From an uncultured Collinsella sp. (GTDB taxonomy: Bacteria; Actinomycetota; Coriobacteriia; Coriobacteriales; Coriobacteriaceae), in assembly GCA_900540985.1 (NCBI GenBank), contig UQIC01000036.1, forward strand, positions 1-22,381: DNA of 22,381 nt, read 5' to 3'. Of the stretch, positions 7,209-15,105 are shown in pieces. The translations under genes were made by a program, and so were the position numbers. How positions within the stretch are numbered: the first letter of the stretch is position 1; every line of letters begins with the position of its first letter. A model generated the notes under the pieces. The model was given only the letters and a program-made list of their open reading frames with translations, had not been told where the DNA came from and ran no database searches.

Positions 7209-8213
7209 CTAGCGTACATCGCGCACCGTATCGCCCTCGACGAGCACGCCCGGAAACAGCATGTGCTCCACACCGGGCGCAACGCCCTCGGCGCCGGCAA
7301 TCTTGTCGACCGCCCACATGCCGACGCGCTTGTTGTCAAAGCGCACCGTAGTCAGGCGACAATCGGGCACGATGTCGCCCAGACTGTCATCAACACCCAC
7401 CACGCTCACGTCCTGGGGCACGCACTTCCCGCGCGACTCGAGCCCACGGATGCAGCCATATGCCATGGCATCGTTGGAGGCATAGATGGCAGTACAGGTC
7501 GGATCATCCGCCAGAGCCTGACCGGCAGCATACCCGCTCTGTGCCGTCCAATCGCCGCGCACGAGCTGCGGGGGCTCAATGCCATGCGCACGTAATGTCT
7601 CGCGCCAGCCTTCCTCGCGCCGCATGCCCGAAAGCGAGCGCTCGGGACACGAGATAAAGTGCACGGTTTTGTGCCCCCGTCCCAGCAAGTACTCGACCAC
7701 CTGGCGCGAACAATCGAACTGGTCGTTATCGACCGTTGAACAGAGCGGGTGCTCCAACATCGTAACGAGCACCGTCTGCATGCCGGGCAGCGGCTCGAAG
7801 GTGCCAAAGTCCGCCGGCATGCGGTTCATAATCACAACCATGCCATCCACCGGCAGTGCGCTCATGCGCGACGATGCGCTCTCGAGGGTATACGGATGCC
7901 CGTCTACTTTAGTGAGGGTGATGGCATAGCCATGTTTGTCGGCCGCGGCAGCAAAGCCCTCCATACGGTCGAGGTTGCCGGTACCGGTAATGTTGAACAT
8001 GGCGACGCCGACGGTCTTAAACTTACCGCGGCGCAGCGATCGACCGGCAAAATTGGGGCGATACCCCAGCTCGCGCATGGCGGCACGCACGCGTTCCTTG
8101 GTCTCGGGGCGCACGCTGGGCGAATCGTGCACGGTGCGCGAGACCGTCTGCTCCGAGACGCCCGCGAGGCGCGCTACGTCTTTGACGGATACCGATTTTT
8201 TAACAGCGGCCAT
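7209..8213 (-). CDS. LacI-family repressor 1
   Basis: A 334-residue transcription factor with an N-terminal LacI helix-turn-helix (residues ~9-30, VKDVARLAGVSEQTVSR), hinge region YRPNFAGRSLRRG and a periplasmic-binding-protein-like effector domain ending in LVEGDTVRDVR. The two residues equivalent to Tyr17-Gln18 of E. coli LacI are E21-Q22. It is divergent from lacE and shares with it the 8214-8570 region that holds two near-identical ACGT-centred palindromes, so it most likely represses lacE-lacG and possibly itself. The effector is unknown; a phosphorylated galactoside or galactose-6-phosphate is a guess. The ribosome-binding site is weak (AGAAAG). No terminator is visible before the lacF promoter region, so read-through into lacF is possible. 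Confidence 0.92.
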   Translation of the reverse strand: MAAVKKSVSVKDVARLAGVSEQTVSRTVHDSPSVRPETKERVRAAMRELGYRPNFAGRSLRRGKFKTVGVAMFNITGTGNLDRMEGFAAAADKHGYAITLTKVDGHPYTLESASSRMSALPVDGMVVIMNRMPADFGTFEPLPGMQTVLVTMLEHPLCSTVDNDQFDCSRQVVEYLLGRGHKTVHFISCPERSLSGMRREEGWRETLRAHGIEPPQLVRGDWTAQSGYAAGQALADDPTCTAIYASNDAMAYGCIRGLESRGKCVPQDVSVVGVDDSLGDIVPDCRLTTVRFDNKRVGMWAVDKIAGAEGVAPGVEHMLFPGVLVEGDTVRDVR

Positions 8214-8305
8214 AGGTCGATCTTTCTATGTCAACGATGCCATTGGTGGCACCTTGCGCATTCAAATGAAACGTCTTCAAGTATATCCAACGCCTCCCCC
8301 ACCAT

Positions 8306-8336
8306 ACGCTCACCACCCAAAACCTACCGTTCACCG
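8306..8336 (+). promoter_or_regulatory. Paired 21-bp boxes upstream of lacE
   Basis: ACGCTCACCA at 8306 and CCGTTCACCG at 8327 are direct repeats 21 bp apart on the plus strand. They are the module-1 members of the box family also seen before lacA, lacF, GH1-2 and EIICB-3. They lie upstream of the LacI-type operator at 8372, a position that would suit an activator. Confidence 0.5.
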
Positions 8337-8371
8337 ACATTTTTGCTTCCCCGAACGGCTTTTGTCGACCA

Positions 8372-8389
8372 AATGTTAACGTTGCCATT
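8372..8389 (+). promoter_or_regulatory. LacI-type operator O1 of lacE
   Basis: AATGTTAACGTTGCCATT is an imperfect 18-bp palindrome centred on AACGTT. It matches 17 of 18 bases of the reverse complement of O2 at 8492-8509. It is the presumed target of the divergent LacI repressor 1. Confidence 0.65.
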
Positions 8390-8491
8390 GTGCAAACACA
8401 GAGCCACCGGGCGGCTCAAACGTTTACGCATAAGGAATCGACGGTTCGCAGGCACAGGAACCACCGGTTCGCGTCTTTTTTTGTGTCGCAA

Positions 8492-8509
8492 AATGGCAAC
8501 GTCAACATT
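8492..8509 (-). promoter_or_regulatory. LacI-type operator O2 of lacE
   Basis: AATGGCAACGTCAACATT is the inverted counterpart of O1 with one base changed. The centres are 120 bp apart, so the two sites could be joined by a repressor-mediated loop. O2 ends 62 bp before the lacE start codon. Between the sites lie two copies of CGGTTCGC (8442, 8465) and a small GAGCC/GGCTC hairpin (8401-8417). Confidence 0.65.
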
Positions 8510-8570
8510 TTGGCAACCGAACGCCAAAAGCTACCATCGTTGCTAACCCACCGACTCTTAGGAGCATTGC

Positions 8571-10334
8571 ATGGAGCAACTCATCGCCATCATCGAAAAG
8601 GGCCAGCCCTTTTTCAACGCGATCGCCCGCAACAAGTACCTCAAGGCGATCCGCGACGGCTTTATCTCCGTCATCCCCATCATCATCTTCTCGTCCATCT
8701 TCTGCCTGGTAGCCTCGGTCCCCAACATCTGGGGTTTCTACTGGCCCGATGACATCAACAACGCCCTGTGGAAGTGCTACAACTACTCCATGGGCATCCT
8801 GGCCATCGCCTGCGCCGCCACCACGGCCAAGCACTTCGCCGACGCTCAGAACCGCGACCTGCCCAAGAACAACCAGATCAACTTTATCTCATGCATGTGC
8901 GCGGCCATCATCGGCTTCTTGCTCCTTTCGAGCGACACGGTCGCCACGGACGCCGCCAGCGGCTTCAACACCACCTACCTTGGTTCCAAGGGCCTGCTGA
9001 CCGCCTTCATCGCTGCGTTTGTGACCGGCATCATCTACAAGTTCTTTATCAAGCGCAACATCACTGTCAAGATGCCCGAGCAGGTTCCGCCCAACATCTC
9101 GCAGACCTTCAAGGACATCATCCCCTTCTCCGTCTGCATCACCGTCTTTTGGGTTTTTGACATCGTCTTCCGCGCTGCTTTTGGCTTCTGCTTTGCCCAG
9201 GGCGTCATCCAGGTGTTCCAGCCCCTGTTCACCGCTGCCGACGGCTATATCGGCCTCGCTGTGATTTACGGCGCCATGAGCCTCTTCTGGTTCGTCGGCG
9301 TCCACGGCCCCTCGATCGTCGAGCCCGCCATCGCCGCCGCTCTCGTTGCCAACATGACCGACAACCTAGCTGCGTTCCAGGCTGGCCAGCACGCTTCCGC
9401 TGTCCTGACCCAGGGTGCCCAGTACTTCGTCGTCTGCATGGGCGGCACCGGTGCCACACTCGTCCTGGTCTTTATGTTCTGCTTCCTAGCCAAGTCCCAG
9501 GAGATGCGCGCCGTCGGTAAGGCCGCTATCGTCCCCGTGTGCTTTGCCGTCAACGAGCCGCTGCTGTTCGCCGCACCCATCGTGCTCAATCCCGTCTTCT
9601 TTGTCCCGTTTGTCTTTGCCCCGATCGCCAACATCTGGATCCTCAAGATCTTTATCGACTTCTTGGGCATGAACGGCTTTATGTACACCCTGCCTTGGAC
9701 CGTCCCCGGCCCCATTGGCACCATCATGGGCCTGGGCTTCCAGCCGCTCGCCTTTGTGATGCTCGCCCTTATCCTAGTCGTCGACTTTGTCCTGTACTAT
9801 CCGTTCTTCCGTGCCTATGACGCCCAGAAGTGCGCCGAGGAGGCCGAGATTTCCGAGGAGGAGCTCGCCGCCAAGAACGCCGAGAAGGCCGCCAAGCTCA
9901 ACGACGCCTTCCAGGGCAAGGCTGACGCCAAGAGCGTTGCCGCCGGTGCTGCTGCCGAGGCCGTGAAGTCCGACGTCGCTCCCGCCGCCACCGAGGCCAC
10001 GGCCACCAGCGACCTCAACGGCAAGCGCGTGCTCGTGCTCTGCCAGGGTGGCGGTACCTCGGGCCTGCTCGCCAACGCGCTGGCCAAGGCCGCCAAGGAG
10101 CGCGGCATCAATCTTGAGACCGCTGCCGAGGCCTATGGCAACCACGTGGACATGCTCCCCGACTTCGATCTGGTCGTCCTGGCCCCGCAGGCCGCCAGCT
10201 ACCTGGCCGACCTGCAGAAGGACTGCGAGCGCGTGGGCAACAAGTGCGTCGCCTGCCGCGGTAAGCAGTACATCGAGCTTTCCCAGAACGGCGATAAGTC
10301 TCTCGCCTTCGTAAGCGAGCAACTCTCGAAGTAA
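8571..10334 (+). CDS. lacE: PTS lactose-type EIICB permease LacE
   Basis: A 587-residue membrane permease that imports and phosphorylates a beta-galactoside, presumably lactose. The EIIC domain (about 1-430) is multi-pass and contains GVHGPS (H245) and NEPLLFAAP (E329), equivalent to the substrate-phosphorylation residues of ChbC-type EIICs. A charged Ala/Glu/Lys-rich linker (about 430-483) leads to the EIIB domain, whose phosphocysteine is C491 in VLVLCQGGGTSG. The C-B order is that of LacE. AGGAG lies 6 nt before the ATG. It is followed by a hairpin and then lacG. It is the most divergent of the three EIICBs here: its EIIB loop reads CQGGGTSG while the others read CAGAGTSA. Confidence 0.94.
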   Translation: MEQLIAIIEKGQPFFNAIARNKYLKAIRDGFISVIPIIIFSSIFCLVASVPNIWGFYWPDDINNALWKCYNYSMGILAIACAATTAKHFADAQNRDLPKNNQINFISCMCAAIIGFLLLSSDTVATDAASGFNTTYLGSKGLLTAFIAAFVTGIIYKFFIKRNITVKMPEQVPPNISQTFKDIIPFSVCITVFWVFDIVFRAAFGFCFAQGVIQVFQPLFTAADGYIGLAVIYGAMSLFWFVGVHGPSIVEPAIAAALVANMTDNLAAFQAGQHASAVLTQGAQYFVVCMGGTGATLVLVFMFCFLAKSQEMRAVGKAAIVPVCFAVNEPLLFAAPIVLNPVFFVPFVFAPIANIWILKIFIDFLGMNGFMYTLPWTVPGPIGTIMGLGFQPLAFVMLALILVVDFVLYYPFFRAYDAQKCAEEAEISEEELAAKNAEKAAKLNDAFQGKADAKSVAAGAAAEAVKSDVAPAATEATATSDLNGKRVLVLCQGGGTSGLLANALAKAAKERGINLETAAEAYGNHVDMLPDFDLVVLAPQAASYLADLQKDCERVGNKCVACRGKQYIELSQNGDKSLAFVSEQLSK

Positions 10335-10344
10335 GTAACGCTCA

Positions 10345-10376
10345 GGGCCAGCCGACCATCCAAGACCGGCTGGCCC
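10345..10376 (+). terminator. Intercistronic hairpin between lacE and lacG
   Basis: GGGCCAGCCG (10345-10354) pairs with CGGCTGGCCC (10367-10376) around a 12-base loop, followed only by TTCGATTT. It may be a leaky terminator or an mRNA processing/stability element that lowers lacG relative to lacE. Similar hairpins separate the other two EIICB/GH1 pairs. Confidence 0.7.
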
Positions 10377-10400
10377 TTCGATTTAGACGATTGGATCATT

Positions 10401-11840
10401 ATGTCCGTTAACCCTGCTAGCGTCACCAACCCGCCTGCGCAGTTTCCCGAGGACTTTGTCTTTGGCGGCGCTACCGCTGCCTACCAGGTAGAGGGCGAGA
10501 CCCGCACCCACGGTAAAGGCAAAGTCGCCTGGGACGACTTCCTGGAGGCCCAGGAGCGCTTCTCCCCCGATCCCGCTTCGGACTTCTACAACCAGTACCC
10601 CGTCGATTTGGAGCTGTGCGAGGAGTTCGGCATCAACGGCATTCGCCTCTCCATCGCCTGGAGCCGCATCTTTCCCAACGGCACCGGTGAGATTAACCCC
10701 GAGGGCGTCCAGTTCTATCACGATCTCTTCGCCGAGTGCCATAAGCACCACGTTGAGCCGTTTGTCACGCTGCATCACTTTGACACGCCGCTGCCCCTCT
10801 TTGAGAAGGGCGATTTCCTCAACCGCGAGACCATCGACGCCTTTGTGGACTTTGCCACCTTCTGCTTTAAGGAGTACGCCGACCAGGTGACCTACTGGTT
10901 CACCTTTAACGAGATCTGGGCCGACGCCTCCAACACCTACATCGAGGGCACCTTCCCCGGTGGCGTCAAGGCGCATCTGGCCGAGGCTTTCCAGTGCGAG
11001 CACAACATGATGCTCGCCCACGCCAAGGCCGTGCTGGCCTTCCACAACGGCGGTTTTAAGGGTAAGATCGGCATCATTCAGTCTCTGGAGTTTAAGTATC
11101 CGCTCAACGAGAACGACCCCGCCGACATCAAAGCCGCCAACAACGAGCACGTGCTGCAGAACCAGTTTCTGCTCGACGCCACCTTCCGCGGCGACTATGC
11201 CCCCGACACCCTCGAGTGCGCCAACCGCCTGGCCGCCGTCTCGGGCGGCACCATCGAGATCCTGGACGAGGATCTGGAAATCATGCGCGAGGCCGCGCTC
11301 TACAACGACTACCTGGGCGTTAACAACTACCAGTGCCGTTTTTTGAAGGCTTACGATGGCGAGAACGACCTGCACCACAACGGTACGGGCGAGAAGGGCA
11401 CCGGACGCTGGCGCGTTAAGGGTATTGGCGAGCATGTGAACAAGCCTGGTATCCCCACCACCGACTGGGACTGGATCATCTATCCCGAGGGCCTGTTCGA
11501 TCTGCTCGTCTACATTAAGCAGCGCTACCCCAACTACAAGCAGATCTTCATCACCGAGAACGGCATGGGCTACAAGGACCCCTACAAGGACGGTTTTGTG
11601 GACGACCAGCCGCGCATCGACTACATCGAGCAGCACCTGCGCTGGTTGCTCAAGGCCATGGAGGTGGGTGTCAACGTGGGCGGCTACTTCCTGTGGAGCC
11701 TGCAGGATCAGTTCTCCTGGACCAATGGCTACAACAAGCGTTACGGCTTCTTCTACGTTGACTTTGAAACCCAGAAGCGCACGCCCAAGGCAAGCGCATA
11801 CTGGTACAAGCACGTAGCGCAGACCCGTCGTCTGGACTAG
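10401..11840 (+). CDS. lacG: 6-phospho-beta-galactosidase LacG (GH1)
   Basis: A 479-residue cytoplasmic glycoside hydrolase of family 1 that splits lactose-6-phosphate into glucose and galactose-6-phosphate. The acid/base is E171 (TFNE) and the nucleophile E386 (ITENG). The phosphate-binding set S439, W440, K446 and Y448 in SWTNGYNKRYG corresponds to S428, W429, K435 and Y437 of Lactococcus LacG, with a constant offset of 11 caused by a longer N terminus. The tryptophan is the residue associated with galacto- rather than gluco-specificity. The ribosome-binding site is poor (GGA only) and the gene follows a strong hairpin, suggesting coupled or reduced expression. Sequence is near GH1-3 (20421-21842). 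Confidence 0.95.
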   Translation: MSVNPASVTNPPAQFPEDFVFGGATAAYQVEGETRTHGKGKVAWDDFLEAQERFSPDPASDFYNQYPVDLELCEEFGINGIRLSIAWSRIFPNGTGEINPEGVQFYHDLFAECHKHHVEPFVTLHHFDTPLPLFEKGDFLNRETIDAFVDFATFCFKEYADQVTYWFTFNEIWADASNTYIEGTFPGGVKAHLAEAFQCEHNMMLAHAKAVLAFHNGGFKGKIGIIQSLEFKYPLNENDPADIKAANNEHVLQNQFLLDATFRGDYAPDTLECANRLAAVSGGTIEILDEDLEIMREAALYNDYLGVNNYQCRFLKAYDGENDLHHNGTGEKGTGRWRVKGIGEHVNKPGIPTTDWDWIIYPEGLFDLLVYIKQRYPNYKQIFITENGMGYKDPYKDGFVDDQPRIDYIEQHLRWLLKAMEVGVNVGGYFLWSLQDQFSWTNGYNKRYGFFYVDFETQKRTPKASAYWYKHVAQTRRLD

Positions 11841-11885
11841 CGGCTGGTGGGGTCGCCTGCCCACATAACCTGTCCCCATTTCTCA

Positions 11886-11935
11886 GCCGGGGGCGGCACG
11901 TCACACGGCGCGCCGCCCCCGGCCTTTTTGTTTTT
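11886..11935 (+). terminator. Rho-independent terminator of lacE-lacG
   Basis: Stem GCCGGGGGCGGC (11886-11897) and GCCGCCCCCGGC (11912-11923), followed by CTTTTTGTTTTT. Strong classical terminator. Confidence 0.95.
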
Positions 11936-11951
11936 GGGCTGGTCGGGAGCC

Positions 11952-12100
11952 GTTTGTCTCGATCTGTAACATCTAGCCGAGTTTTTTGGTCCTAGCTGTT
12001 ACAGATTGAGACGAACAGGATTGCTCTTTCCGAAGAATCTAAATCTGTAACACGTAGCCCGCTTTTGACCGTCTACCTGTTACAAATCGAGACAAACGGA
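11952..12100. repeat. 80-bp-period palindrome array A (2 units)
   Basis: Two units of a 45-bp core: ATCTGTAACA, 25 variable bases, then TGTTACAGAT. Cores start at 11962 and 12043 (81-bp step). In unit 1 the inner arms are CTAG/CTAG and the outer arms (GTTTGTCTCG / GAGACGAAC) also pair with a few mismatches; in unit 2 the inner arms are GTAG/CTAC. The array fills the gap between the lacG terminator and the end of lacI2 (convergent genes). Confidence 0.9.
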
Positions 12101-12107
12101 GTAGGAC

Positions 12108-13136
12108 CTAACCCCGTATGTCCCTAACAGTCGAGCGTTCGACCAGCGTACTCGGCACATGAATCGCCTCGATAGACGAGCTCTCTCCAATCGCCGCCTC
12201 AAACGCAAGCTTACCGACACCGCGCAAATCAAATCGCAGCGTCGTCAGCCGATTGTGAGGAACAAGTCCCTCGAGTGCGTCGTCGATACCAACCACGCTC
12301 ACGTCGTCGGGCACGGACAGGCCCGCGTTCTCGAGCGCGGCGATAACGCCCAGCGCCATCTGGTCATTTGCCGCAAGCACGGCAGTCGGCGCCTGCGACC
12401 CGCCGGCAAGCACCTCGGCCGCAATCCGCTCGCCCATGGCGTACCCACTGTCCGCACTCCAATCGCCACGCAGCATCGGAGCGGCATCGACATGAGCACG
12501 ACCCAGCGTATCGCGCCAACCGGCCTCACGAAAACGCGAGGAAATCGAGTTTTCCGGACCCGCCACAAACCGCATATTCGAGTGACCATGTTCCAGCAGA
12601 TAATTGGTCAACAGCTCGCACGAACCATACTGGTCGGAGTCGATCGTCGTGCAGCGCGGATGCGCATACATGGACAGGATGACCGTTCGCACTCCCGGCT
12701 GGGGAACAAACTCCTCAAAATCGGGAGCCATGCGGTTCATGTTGAGAATCATGCCGTCGACGGGTCGCTCGACCATGCGGCGCGAGGCATCGGCAAGTGT
12801 ATAGGGCTTGTCGCCGCCCATCTCGATCATAGTGACGGCAAAATCGTGCTCGCGCGCCGCTTGCATGATACCCTCGAGCGTCGCCAGGTTACCGACACGT
12901 GTGATGTTGTACATGCACAGGCCAATAGAACGATACGACCCGCCGCGCAACGCCGCTCCAGCAAAATTGGGACGAAAGCCCAGCTCTTCCATGGCGGCCA
13001 GCACACGCTTGCGCGTCTTTTCCGTCACGTTGGGCATACCGTTGACCACGCGAGACACAGTCTGGCGGCTCACGCCAGCGAGCGCCGCAACCTCTGCCGC
13101 GCTCGCCGAATGACCATTCCTTGTCTGCTGAGCCAT
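12108..13136 (-). CDS. LacI-family repressor 2
   Basis: A LacI/GalR-type regulator of 342 residues from the chosen start. The helix-turn-helix is AAEVAALAGVSRQTVSRVVNG with R24-Q25 at the specificity positions; the hinge RPNFAGAALRGG and the effector domain ending LVERSTVRDIRG follow. It is a clear paralogue of repressors 1 and 3. The start is uncertain: the frame is open to an ATG at 13193 without a ribosome-binding site; a GTG at 13145 follows AGG with good spacing; the ATG at 13136 gives the usual N-terminal length. It is divergent from GH1-2/EIICB-2, whose upstream region carries two CGTGCTCATT-type operators, and has a half-site in its own leader at 13202-13213. Its 3' end abuts palindrome array A. 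Confidence 0.9.
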   Translation of the reverse strand: MAQQTRNGHSASAAEVAALAGVSRQTVSRVVNGMPNVTEKTRKRVLAAMEELGFRPNFAGAALRGGSYRSIGLCMYNITRVGNLATLEGIMQAAREHDFAVTMIEMGGDKPYTLADASRRMVERPVDGMILNMNRMAPDFEEFVPQPGVRTVILSMYAHPRCTTIDSDQYGSCELLTNYLLEHGHSNMRFVAGPENSISSRFREAGWRDTLGRAHVDAAPMLRGDWSADSGYAMGERIAAEVLAGGSQAPTAVLAANDQMALGVIAALENAGLSVPDDVSVVGIDDALEGLVPHNRLTTLRFDLRGVGKLAFEAAIGESSSIEAIHVPSTLVERSTVRDIRG

Positions 13137-13195
13137 GCCTTCCACGCTAACCTGCTTCCCAACTATTCCCCGCGCCCATGGCGCATCGTACATAC

Positions 13196-13213
13196 ATCGA
13201 TAACGTGCTCATG
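13196..13213. promoter_or_regulatory. Half-operator in the leader of lacI repressor 2
   Basis: AACGTGCTCATG matches the right half of the module-2 operators (AACGTGCTCATT) while the left half is poor. It lies about 60 bp before the repressor start and could serve autoregulation. Confidence 0.45.
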
Positions 13214-13259
13214 ATACCCGAGCCATATACCACAACATGAAAACTTCTGTCAATCAAAA

Positions 13260-13290
13260 CCGCTTACCGAACAAATACAACCGTTCGCGG
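13260..13290 (+). promoter_or_regulatory. Paired 21-bp boxes upstream of GH1-2
   Basis: CCGCTTACCG at 13260 and CCGTTCGCGG at 13281 are direct repeats with a 21-bp step, with GAACAAATACAA between them. The related CACAATATCGAACAG occurs farther down at 13450. TATACA at 13312-13317 just downstream may be a -10 box, followed by the LacI-type operators. Confidence 0.55.
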
Positions 13291-13327
13291 CTGTTTGAAG
13301 TTGTTTTGTTTCTATACATCCCAGCCG

Positions 13328-13367
13328 GATGTTAACGTGCTCATTGTCAAATGTTCACGTGCTTATT
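13328..13367 (+). promoter_or_regulatory. Tandem LacI-type operators of module 2
   Basis: GATGTTAACGTGCTCATT (13328-13345) and AATGTTCACGTGCTTATT (13350-13367) are direct copies of the same 18-bp site, 22 bp apart (two helix turns). The half-site CGTGCTCATT differs from the module-1 half-site CGTTGCCATT at three positions. Presumed target of repressor 2. Confidence 0.7.
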
Positions 13368-13486
13368 TTGGTTCTAATCATTTTAAGATAGTGTTTATCG
13401 GGCTTTTTCACCGCTGAACGCTAACCAGGGAGCCTCCTGAGCGCAAACGCACAATATCGAACAGCGAGACGAGAGGGTGTATGCAT

Positions 13487-14929
13487 ATGTCTTTGCTAAA
13501 CCGCGTACAGCAGCTGCCGAAGGGCTTTGTTTGGGGCGCCGCAACCGCCGCGTACCAAACGGAAGGTTCCACGAAGGTGGCAGGCAAGGGTAAGACCATG
13601 TGGGACGATTACCTTGTCGCCCAGGGTCGCTTTTTGCCCGACCCGGCCAGTGATTTCTACAACCGCTACGAGGAGGATATCCGCCTTTCTGCCGAGCATG
13701 GACTCAACGCCATCCGTGTGTCCATCGCCTGGACCCGCATCTTCCCCAACGGCGACGATGCCGAGCCCCTCGCCGAGGGCGTTAAGCACTACCACGAGCT
13801 GTTCGCCTGCTGCAAAAAGTATGGCGTCGAGCCCTATGTGTCCCTGCATCACTTTGACTCCCCCGCCGCCCTGTTCAACCAGGGCGACTGGCTCAACCGC
13901 AAGACCGTCGACGCCTATGTGCGCTATGCCGAGTTCTGCTTCCGCGAGTTCCGCGAGGTCAAGAATTGGTTCACCATCAACGAGCTCATCAGCCTCTCGC
14001 ACTCCCAATACATCCAAGGCAACTTCCCGCCCAACCATCACTTTGATGTGACGAGCGGCATCCAGAGCCAGCACAACGAGCTCGTTGCCCACGCCCGCGC
14101 CGTCAACCTGTATAAGGATCTTGACGAGACCGAGCACCTGGGCGGACGCATTGGCATGGTCAACGTCCTGACGCCGGCATATCCTGCCACAGACTCGCCC
14201 GCCGACCAGCACGCCGCCGACCTGTACAACGCCTTCTACACCGACTTCATCATGGACGGCGCCTTCCTGGGTCACTACTCCGCGCGCACCCTCTCACTCA
14301 TCAACGAGATTCTGCGTGCCAACAACGCCACGCTTACGGTTGAGGACAGCGACATGGAGGAGCTCGCCAAGGCGGCGCCCCGCAACGATATGTTCGGCCT
14401 CAACTACTATCAGTCGGCGTTTATCGCCGCCTACGATGGCGAGTCCACCAACAGCTTTAACGGCACCGGAGACAAGGGCACCTCGTGCTTTAAGTTTAAG
14501 GGCGTCGGGCAGCAGGTCGATATGCCGGGTATCCCCACCACCGACTGGGATTGGCTCATCTACCCGCAAGGCCTCTACGACACGCTCAAGCACATCAGCG
14601 CCACCTATCCCAACCTCCCCGTCATCTATATCACCGAAAACGGCCTGGGCCACAAGGACCCCGAGCCCGACGCAAACGGCATCGTCGCCGATCCCGAGCG
14701 CATCGACTTTGTCGACCAGCACATGGAGAAGGTGCTCCGGGCGCGCGCCGAGGGCGTCGACGTCCAGGGCTACTTTATCTGGAGCCTGCAGGACCAGTTC
14801 TCGTGGGCCAACGGCTATAACAAGCGCTACGGCCTGTTCTACATCGACTTCGACACGCAAAAACGCTACATCAAGCAGTCGGCACTCTGGTACAAGGAGC
14901 TCGCCGACACTATGGCGGACGCGCAGTAG
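13487..14929 (+). CDS. 6-phospho-beta-galactosidase-like GH1 enzyme, module 2
   Basis: A GH1 hydrolase of 480 residues (482 if the ATG at 13481 is used). GAGAGGG at 13471-13477 is 9 nt before the ATG at 13487 but only 3 nt before that at 13481, so I prefer 13487. Catalytic residues are E166 (FTINE) and E384 (ITENG). The 6-phosphate motif SWANGYNKRYG with S439, W440, K446, Y448 is intact, indicating a phospho-galactoside substrate. It is clearly more distant from LacG and GH1-3 than these are from each other (e.g. GAATAAYQTEGSTKVAGKG), so its natural substrate may be a different beta-galactoside. It comes first in its operon, before EIICB-2, the reverse of modules 1 and 3. Confidence 0.9.
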   Translation: MSLLNRVQQLPKGFVWGAATAAYQTEGSTKVAGKGKTMWDDYLVAQGRFLPDPASDFYNRYEEDIRLSAEHGLNAIRVSIAWTRIFPNGDDAEPLAEGVKHYHELFACCKKYGVEPYVSLHHFDSPAALFNQGDWLNRKTVDAYVRYAEFCFREFREVKNWFTINELISLSHSQYIQGNFPPNHHFDVTSGIQSQHNELVAHARAVNLYKDLDETEHLGGRIGMVNVLTPAYPATDSPADQHAADLYNAFYTDFIMDGAFLGHYSARTLSLINEILRANNATLTVEDSDMEELAKAAPRNDMFGLNYYQSAFIAAYDGESTNSFNGTGDKGTSCFKFKGVGQQVDMPGIPTTDWDWLIYPQGLYDTLKHISATYPNLPVIYITENGLGHKDPEPDANGIVADPERIDFVDQHMEKVLRARAEGVDVQGYFIWSLQDQFSWANGYNKRYGLFYIDFDTQKRYIKQSALWYKELADTMADAQ

Positions 14930-14950
14930 CGCATCGCCTCGCTTTCCCCC

Positions 14951-14997
14951 GAGAGGGGAGCGGCCCTATGCGATACAAACCCAGCCGCTCCCCTCTC
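14951..14997 (+). terminator. Intercistronic hairpin between GH1-2 and EIICB-2
   Basis: A perfect 14-bp inverted repeat, GAGAGGGGAGCGGC (14951-14964) with GCCGCTCCCCTCTC (14984-14997), loop 19 bases. A C-rich rather than T-rich tail follows, so it is more likely an mRNA stability or attenuation element than a full terminator. Confidence 0.75.
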
Positions 14998-15105
14998 TCC
15001 CCCTGGGACCGACCCCGCCTGCACCCGGGCTTTTAGCAAGCGGGAGACCATATAGGTTTTCAACGTCCATGCCATTAAGATTTCATGCAAAGAGGAGCGT
15101 GAACT

